Assembly (NCBI RefSeq): GCF_042676025.1
Contig: NZ_JBHTJP010000032.1
Span: 1,364,001-1,428,000 of the forward strand
Source of the DNA: Salinimicrobium gaetbulicola
GTDB lineage: Bacteria > Bacteroidota > Bacteroidia > Flavobacteriales > Flavobacteriaceae
Reading direction: 5' to 3'
Length of the DNA stretch: 64,000 nt
Shown here: in pieces, positions 59,562 through 64,000 of the stretch
How the letters are laid out: the number at the start of each line of letters is the position of its first letter
Numbering within the stretch: position 1 is the first letter of the stretch
The notes under the pieces: generated by a model
The model's database searches: none
Told to the model about the DNA's origin: nothing
What the model saw: only the letters and a program-made list of their open reading frames with translations
Made by a program: the position numbers and the translations under genes

Positions 59562-60137
59562 ATGAAAAAGTTATTGCTAGTTGTTATGTTACTGTTCACT
59601 GGTGCATTCACCAATGCACAGAACGGTTTTCATCAAAAAAAGGTTACGGTGCTGCCTTCAAGTCAGCTCGCTATCAACGGCGACACCAATATCAATAAAT
59701 TCCAATGTGATTTTGATACCGCCTTTCTAAAGGAGGCGCAACAAGTCTACTATTCAAGGAAAGATTCTATCATGGATTTCACAGGTGCGATCCTGGTTTT
59801 GAACACCCGGGGTTTTGACTGCGGAAACAAAGGAATCAACCAGGACTTTCACGACCTCATAAAATCTGATAAATATCCAGAGATCCATCTCGAGATCAGC
59901 AAGGTAAAACTTCGCACCAAAACGTTTGGAGTGGCTACCATCTGCATTACCATGGCAGGGAAACAGAAATTCTATGAGGTACCCATCAATATTAAAGATG
60001 GGGAGATCGCACAGTTCCAGGGAGAACTTGAGTTAAACATCAAGGACTTTAAACTGGAGCCACCAAAAAAATTATTCGGGATAATTGTGGTGAAGGATGA
60101 AATTGAGATTAGTTTTGATCTAAAGGTGAAAAAATAA
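59562..60137 (+). CDS. Divergent YceI-like periplasmic protein
   Basis: 191 aa. Signal peptide KLLLVVMLLFTGAFTNAQ. The fold follows YceI but with altered motifs: LAINGDTNINKFQCDFD near 36, an extra Cys pair, NTRGFDCGNKGINQDFHDLI near 83, and the closing LNIKDFKLEPPKKLFGIIVV. It is the third YceI-type gene in the window and the least similar. Four nt before the CoA-transferase gene, so co-transcribed with it. Confidence 0.82.
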   Translation: MKKLLLVVMLLFTGAFTNAQNGFHQKKVTVLPSSQLAINGDTNINKFQCDFDTAFLKEAQQVYYSRKDSIMDFTGAILVLNTRGFDCGNKGINQDFHDLIKSDKYPEIHLEISKVKLRTKTFGVATICITMAGKQKFYEVPINIKDGEIAQFQGELELNIKDFKLEPPKKLFGIIVVKDEIEISFDLKVKK

Positions 60138-60141
60138 GAAG

Positions 60142-61416
60142 ATGAATATAGTTACAGCTGCTGAAGCAGTATCGCATGTAAAATCAGGTGACAGAGTATT
60201 TTTCCAGGGAGCAGCAATGACCCCAAAAGTATTGATCGAAGCTTTGACAGATCGATACCGGGAAATTTCAGATGTGGAACTTTTCCAGATACATACAGAA
60301 GGTAATGCTCGTTACACAGAAGATCCATACAGGGCTTCCTTTAGAACAAACAGCTGTTTCGCTTCAGGCAATGTGCGCGATACCGTAAACTCAAGCTATG
60401 GAGCCTATATCCCTATTTTTTTAAGTGAGATCCACCTTCTTTTCAGAAAGAATATCCTCCCGCTGGATGTGGCATTTATTCAAGTGTCTCCTCCAGATAA
60501 GCACGGGTATTGTTCTTTAGGAGTTTCAGTGGATATTACCTTGCCGGCCATACAAACGGCAAAAAAAGTGATCGCCCAGATCAACCCTCAGGTTCCCAGA
60601 ACTCATGGTGACGGAATCATCCATGTTAGCAAGATACATGCTGCTACAGAGGTTGATACTCCCATTCACTCCCATGATCCCGTTGAACCCAGTGAAATTG
60701 AGCAGCAAATAGGTAAACATGTAGCCGAACTCATTGAGGACGGCGCAACCCTGCAAATGGGAATTGGAGGTATCCCTAACGTGGTGCTTTCAAACCTCAT
60801 GAACCACAAAAGACTGGGAATTCATACAGAAATGTTTTCTGACGGAGTTCTGCCTTTGATCGAAAAAGGCATTATCACCGGGGAAGAAAAAGAGATCAAG
60901 ACCGGAAAGATCGTAACCTGTTTCGCCCTTGGATCTCAAAAATTATATGATTTCATTGACGATAACCCATTAATACACTTCAAAGAAGCCGGCTACACCA
61001 ATGATACGGCCATCATTCGCCAAAACCCTAAAGTGACGGCCATCAACAGCGCCATCGAGATCGACCTTACCGGCCAGGTGTGTGCAGATACTATAGGAAA
61101 TTATCAATATTCGGGAGTAGGCGGTCAAATGGATTTTATCCGCGGAGCCTCACTTTCTGAAGGCGGGAAAGCGATCATCGCTATGCCTTCCATCACTACC
61201 AAAGGTGTTTCTAAGATCGTCCCCTATCTCAAGGACGGTGCAGGAGTAACGACCACCCGGGCTCATGTGCATTACATCGCCACTGAATATGGCGTGGTAA
61301 ATCTCTACGGAAAGAATCTGAAGCAAAGAGCCAAAGCCCTTATTTCTATCGCGCATCCCAATCACAGAGAACAGCTCGAAAAAGAAGCGTTTTCAAGACT
61401 GAATAAAACAAGATAG
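60142..61416 (+). CDS. Acetyl-CoA hydrolase/transferase family protein
   Basis: 424 aa, class I-type CoA-transferase of the acetate/4-hydroxybutyrate CoA-transferase group. Motifs: VFFQGAAMTPKVLIEAL near 20-36, QVSPPDKHGYCSLGVSVD near 115, LQMGIGGIPNVVLSNL near 200, and SGVGGQMDFIRGASLSEGGK near 325. The family catalytic Glu lies in the C-terminal half and cannot be assigned with certainty here. It exchanges CoA between acetate and another acid, or hydrolyses acyl-CoA. In a low-oxygen locus it may balance acetate and succinate. Cytoplasmic. Confidence 0.9.
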   Translation: MNIVTAAEAVSHVKSGDRVFFQGAAMTPKVLIEALTDRYREISDVELFQIHTEGNARYTEDPYRASFRTNSCFASGNVRDTVNSSYGAYIPIFLSEIHLLFRKNILPLDVAFIQVSPPDKHGYCSLGVSVDITLPAIQTAKKVIAQINPQVPRTHGDGIIHVSKIHAATEVDTPIHSHDPVEPSEIEQQIGKHVAELIEDGATLQMGIGGIPNVVLSNLMNHKRLGIHTEMFSDGVLPLIEKGIITGEEKEIKTGKIVTCFALGSQKLYDFIDDNPLIHFKEAGYTNDTAIIRQNPKVTAINSAIEIDLTGQVCADTIGNYQYSGVGGQMDFIRGASLSEGGKAIIAMPSITTKGVSKIVPYLKDGAGVTTTRAHVHYIATEYGVVNLYGKNLKQRAKALISIAHPNHREQLEKEAFSRLNKTR

Positions 61417-61523
61417 CAGAACCTTTCACGAGCTATTAACGAAACCTCAACTTAGTTTCTATTTAGAAATTAATATCTTTATTCTATTCCGAATACTTCG
61501 GAAGAACTGAAAAAAATAAGGTT

Positions 61524-61823
61524 ATGAAAAGTAGTTTTAGCGAGATCATAAAAGATGAGAAACCTGTATTGGTAGATTTTTCAGCAGAATGGTGCGGACC
61601 GTGCAAAACCCTTGGACCCATTTTAAAAGAGGCCAAAGATGAATTAGGTGATGCCATAAAAATAGTAAAGATCGATGTGGACAGGAACCAGGTTCTAGCC
61701 GAGAAATTCCAGGTACGCGGAGTGCCAACCCTCATCCTCTTCAAAAACGGCGAACAACTCTGGAGACAATCGGGCGTGGTGCCTAAGAATGACCTGGTAC
61801 AATTGATAAGGTCACATCAATAA
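61524..61823 (+). CDS. Thioredoxin
   Basis: 99 aa, single thioredoxin domain without signal peptide. Active site AEWCGPCKTLGP near residue 22 and the cis-Pro in VRGVPTLILFKNG near 66. A cytoplasmic disulfide reductase. Six nt before the CRP/FNR gene, with which it forms an operon. The pairing could give redox input to the regulator, but the latter has no cysteines, so simple co-expression is more likely. Confidence 0.93.
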   Translation: MKSSFSEIIKDEKPVLVDFSAEWCGPCKTLGPILKEAKDELGDAIKIVKIDVDRNQVLAEKFQVRGVPTLILFKNGEQLWRQSGVVPKNDLVQLIRSHQ

Positions 61824-61829
61824 GAATTT

Positions 61830-62426
61830 ATGATAGAGGAAAACCTATTACTTGACCACGGAGCGAGAAAAATCCCTTTTTCAAAAGGCGATCAACTATT
61901 CCGCGAAGGCGAAAGCGCGCTTAATTTCTACCAGGTGGCTTCCGGAGAGGTTAAAATGAACAACTACAATGAAGACGGAAAGGAATTCATTCAGGGCATT
62001 TTTTCCGCGGGCGAAAGTTTTGGTGAGCCTCCCTTACTGGCCAATGTAAAATATCCAGCCAATGCCGAAGCCATCAATGATGCCGAAGTATTTCAGCTTT
62101 CAAAAGAGCAGTTTTTAGAACTGCTTACTTCCAACCCACAAGTTCACCTAAAGATAACCGAAACCCTTGCGAAAAGGCTATTTTATAAAGCTATCATGGC
62201 TTCAGAGATCTCCAGCCAGGAACCGGAACACCGAATTTTAAGGATCCTGGACTATCTTAAGAACCATGTACATAAAACTGAAGGTAAATTCTCTTTCAGG
62301 GTAGATCTTACGCGACAGCAACTGGCCGATCTTACCGGTCTAAGAGTAGAAACGGTCATTAGGGCTACCAAGTCTTTAGAAAAGAAAGGCGAGCTCGAGA
62401 TCAGGAAACGCAAACTCTACCGATAA
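61830..62426 (+). CDS. CRP/FNR-family transcriptional regulator (no Fe-S cysteines)
   Basis: 198 aa. A cyclic-nucleotide-binding beta-roll (about 12-110, IPFSKGDQLFREGESALNFY, FGEPPLLANVKYPANAEA), dimer helix (about 112-140) and CRP-type HTH, TRQQLADLTGLRVETVIRAT, near 165-184. The recognition helix keeps Glu and Arg (ETVIR) used to read TGA half-sites. It contains no Cys at all, so it is not an O2-sensing FNR; the beta-roll lacks a clear cAMP-type Arg-Ser pair. A FixK- or Dnr-like role is likely. Prime candidate to bind the seven regulon sites; no such site precedes its own operon. Confidence 0.92.
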   Translation: MIEENLLLDHGARKIPFSKGDQLFREGESALNFYQVASGEVKMNNYNEDGKEFIQGIFSAGESFGEPPLLANVKYPANAEAINDAEVFQLSKEQFLELLTSNPQVHLKITETLAKRLFYKAIMASEISSQEPEHRILRILDYLKNHVHKTEGKFSFRVDLTRQQLADLTGLRVETVIRATKSLEKKGELEIRKRKLYR

Positions 62427-62468
62427 AACTCACCCCTGTAACTCAATAACTTACAACCTGTTTTAAGA

Positions 62469-62482
62469 GGATGAAAATGTCC
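62469..62482 (+). promoter_or_regulatory. GGA-N8-TCC palindrome upstream of the haemoglobin operon (copy 3)
   Basis: GGATGAAAATGTCC, centred 20 bp upstream of the FNR-type box centre. Compare 18 bp at ric. Internal AAAAT is shared with the ric copy. Confidence 0.42.
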
Positions 62483-62489
62483 CATTTTA

Positions 62490-62532
62490 TGATTCAGGTC
62501 ATAGTCTCTGCCCTGTTGTCCTGCTAATTTTG
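62490..62532 (+). promoter_or_regulatory. FNR-type box plus -7 element of the haemoglobin operon (regulon site 7)
   Basis: TGAT-tcag-GTCA at 62490-62501 (centre 62495.5) and -7 element TAATTTTG ending at G62532, 36.5 bp away. Leader about 21 nt to the ATG at 62558. Confidence 0.78.
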
Positions 62533-62557
62533 CTCCTATAACATTTAAACGAGCAAT

Positions 62558-62848
62558 ATGAAACTTTACAAATCATTGTATGAGGACTTTGAAAAATTGT
62601 ATGTAGGATATTCGGCATTAGCCATCATCCTTTCAAGCTGTGTGGGAGCTGCAGCAGCCATGGTGATCTTAATGAACGGCCATGACTTTCTTCAAATGAC
62701 CCAGTTATTCGTTGTAGTAGCGGTCGCCATGAACTATATGGCTTCTGTACTGGCACAATTAAAACCAAAATACGTATTCAATTCTTTATTGGTAAGTTTG
62801 CTGGTAAGCATTGCACTGTTGTTCATCAATGTAATAATGCGCTACTAA
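62558..62848 (+). CDS. Small three-helix membrane protein co-transcribed with haemoglobin
   Basis: 96 aa. Polar start KLYKSLYEDFEKLYVGY, then three hydrophobic helices (about 17-38, 45-65 and 73-93). No family recognised. It is first in an FNR-type-controlled operon with the truncated haemoglobin gene (10 nt downstream), so a role in NO or low-oxygen physiology is suggested by context alone. Confidence 0.7.
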   Translation: MKLYKSLYEDFEKLYVGYSALAIILSSCVGAAAAMVILMNGHDFLQMTQLFVVVAVAMNYMASVLAQLKPKYVFNSLLVSLLVSIALLFINVIMRY

Positions 62849-62858
62849 GAAAAATTAC

Positions 62859-63248
62859 ATGAAAACCGATATAAAAAACAGGGAGGACGTGTTTCTCCTT
62901 GTTTCTACTTTTTATTCCAGGGTACGCGCGAATCCTGAAATCTCCCATTTTTTCAATGAGACCATTGAGGACTGGCCTTCACACCTGGAAAAACTTACCG
63001 ATTTCTGGGAAACCAACCTGTTCATGGTGAGCAAGTTCAGGGGGAATCCTATGAAGGCTCATAAAGAGGTGGACCAAAAGTTCCAATACAGTATTGAACA
63101 AAAACATTTTGGGGAATGGCTGAACATGTGGTTTCAAACCATCGATGACCTGTTCGAAGGCGATCGGGCTAACATCGCTAAGAATCGCGCCCGTAACATG
63201 GCAGGGAATATTTTCATGAACATGTATCAGAGCAGAAAAAAATCCTGA
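62859..63248 (+). CDS. Group III truncated haemoglobin
   Basis: 129 aa, the 2/2 globin fold. Landmarks: FYSRVRANPEISHFFNETI (helix B/E area), LTDFWETNLFMVSKFRGNPMK, then the proximal His in KAHKEVDQKF near 68, and FGEWLNMWFQTIDDLF near 86. It matches group III (Campylobacter Ctb type) globins better than groups I or II. Group III globins bind O2 and NO and aid low-oxygen or nitrosative tolerance. It is translated 10 nt after the small membrane protein, under regulon site 7. Confidence 0.88.
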   Translation: MKTDIKNREDVFLLVSTFYSRVRANPEISHFFNETIEDWPSHLEKLTDFWETNLFMVSKFRGNPMKAHKEVDQKFQYSIEQKHFGEWLNMWFQTIDDLFEGDRANIAKNRARNMAGNIFMNMYQSRKKS

Positions 63249-63265
63249 AAATTCAAACAGAAAAT

Positions 63266-63299
63266 AAAAAATCCGAAGGCAGCACCTTCGGATTTTTTT
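63266..63299. terminator. Bidirectional terminator between the haemoglobin gene and hemN
   Basis: 14-bp stem AAAAAATCCGAAGG/CCTTCGGATTTTTT with a 5-nt loop between convergent genes. Confidence 0.9.
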
Positions 63300-63317
63300 G
63301 TTGGAAATTTCAACCTT

Positions 63318-64000
63318 CTATACCGTCATTGAGAACAGCTGAGTTTCCGGTTTGCTTCTTTGCAACAAAAGGTCAAAAGCCATGCAAACGTTTCTTACGA
63401 ACGGCCTTCCCTCCTCTTTTATTATTAAACGATCCTTTTCAATTTCTATTAACCCGTCACTCTCCATTTCCTTCAGCCTGATCAGTACATCGGGCAATTC
63501 CGGAAAATACGAACTTTCGTCCTCCCATGAAGTCTCCAGGTTGCACATGAGGTTTAAGATATGCTTTCTAAGTTTTTCATCTTCTTCCGTAAGGATATGC
63601 CCGCGATAGAGCGGAAATTCCCTCTTTTCAAGAAGTTCATAATATTCTTCAAGGGTCTTCACATTCTGAGCAAAACCACTCCAGCTATCACTTATCGCAG
63701 ATACTCCAAGACCTATCATTACTTTGGTCTTTGAATGTGTGTAACCCATAAAATTGCGGTGCATCTTCTTCTCCTCTACCGCCTTGTACAAAGAATCTGA
63801 TCTCAGGGCGAAATGGTCCATACCGATCTCCACATAACCGGCCTCTGCCAGCATTTTTTTACCGGTCTCATACATTTCACGCTTCACATCGGCAGTGGGA
63901 AGATCTTCCTCGTTAAAGCCTCTTTGTCCGTTTCCTTTTATCCACGGAACATGCGCGTAGCTGTAGAATGCGATACGATCTGGCATCAACTCCTTGGTCT
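63318..64000 (-). CDS. hemN: Oxygen-independent coproporphyrinogen III oxidase HemN, C-terminal part
   Basis: The last 227 codons of the gene; the 5' part lies beyond the window. HemN is a radical-SAM enzyme that makes protoporphyrinogen for haem when O2 is scarce. The visible part contains the HemN phrases MPDRIAFYSYAHVPWIKGNQ-like (read here as AHVPWIKGNGQRGF), MDHFALRSDSLYKAVEEKKM, RNFMGYTHSKTKVMIGLGVS and SISDSWSGFAQN-like, ending in the helical HemN C-terminal domain with MCNLETSW. The 4Fe-4S CxxxCxxC motif is outside the window. Its presence fits the low-oxygen theme; the promoter is not visible. Confidence 0.92.
   Translation of the reverse strand, partial: TKELMPDRIAFYSYAHVPWIKGNGQRGFNEEDLPTADVKREMYETGKKMLAEAGYVEIGMDHFALRSDSLYKAVEEKKMHRNFMGYTHSKTKVMIGLGVSAISDSWSGFAQNVKTLEEYYELLEKREFPLYRGHILTEEDEKLRKHILNLMCNLETSWEDESSYFPELPDVLIRLKEMESDGLIEIEKDRLIIKEEGRPFVRNVCMAFDLLLQRSKPETQLFSMTV

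Noticed and set aside
1..64000. CRISPR arrays, tRNA or rRNA genes, insertion sequences, prophage or integrase genes
   Set aside because: None seen. The only repeats are the REP-like pair near 36.3-36.4 kb and short operator palindromes.

Overview
The window is a chromosomal segment from a member of the Flavobacteriaceae (Bacteroidota), probably a marine Gramella/Christiangramia- or Zunongwangia-like organism. The evidence is the sprA-ruvA-malic enzyme order, an alternative complex III (act) plus aa3 oxidase operon, a fused CcoN-CcoO cbb3 oxidase, A-rich start regions with no Shine-Dalgarno pattern, and promoters of the Bacteroidota TAnnTTTG type. I have run no database search, so the genus is a guess.

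Layout. 1-8.8 kb (minus strand): housekeeping and metabolic genes: the 5' end of sprA, ruvA, a malic enzyme, a secreted GH37 trehalase, queG, a cytochrome P450 and ruvB. 8.9-20.8 kb (minus): aerobic respiration, read actA-actB-actC-actD-actE-actF-ctaC-ctaD, with a divergent SPOR-domain gene. 21.4-26.0 kb (minus): rimP-nusA-infB, whose leader carries a terminator-like hairpin. 26.1-36.3 kb (plus): universal stress proteins, a PAS histidine kinase, a receiver-CRP/FNR fusion regulator, the Ric/ScdA di-iron repair protein, a quinol-type NO reductase, a polytopic membrane protein and a YceI protein. 36.5-38.9 kb: the copper P-type ATPase CcoI. 39-47.7 kb: an accessory block (DUF1697, HxlR, glyoxalases, a winged-helix regulator with its operators, a YfcC-type carrier, a serine hydrolase, small membrane proteins). 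47.7-50.6 kb (minus): nirK (copper nitrite reductase fused to cytochrome c), a formylglycine-generating-enzyme-like protein and SCO1. 50.8-57.2 kb (plus): ccoS-ccoNO-ccoQ-ccoP-ccoG-cupin-ccoH-TauE/SafE. 57.5-63.3 kb: YceI, porin, YceI, CoA-transferase, thioredoxin, a CRP/FNR regulator, and a small membrane protein with a truncated haemoglobin. The window ends in hemN (minus strand, 5' end outside).

How it works together. The right half encodes low-oxygen respiration and nitrite/NO metabolism: nitrite to NO (NirK), NO to N2O (NOR), NO damage repair and scavenging (Ric, trHb), and high-affinity O2 reduction (cbb3) with its assembly factors. No nitrate reductase or N2O reductase gene lies in the window.

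Main discovery. Seven promoters in this half share one architecture. An FNR-like palindrome, TGAY-N4-VTCA, is centred exactly 36.5 bp upstream of the final G of an NATTTG-type -7 element (general form nAnnTTTG). They precede usp, ric, ccoI, nirK, ccoS-ccoNO, yceI-porin and the haemoglobin operon. I found no such site before the housekeeping or aerobic (act/cta) genes. With a start site about 5 bp past the -7 element this is the -41.5 (class II) activator position. The likely readers are the CRP/FNR protein at 61.8 kb and/or the receiver-CRP fusion at 28.8 kb. The latter is paired with a kinase whose PAS domain keeps the FixL haem His and distal Arg at FixL spacing. Neither regulator has an FNR Fe-S cysteine cluster. 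A second motif, GGA-N8-TCC, lies 18-20 bp further upstream at ric and at the haemoglobin operon, suggesting an additional NO- or stress-specific input.
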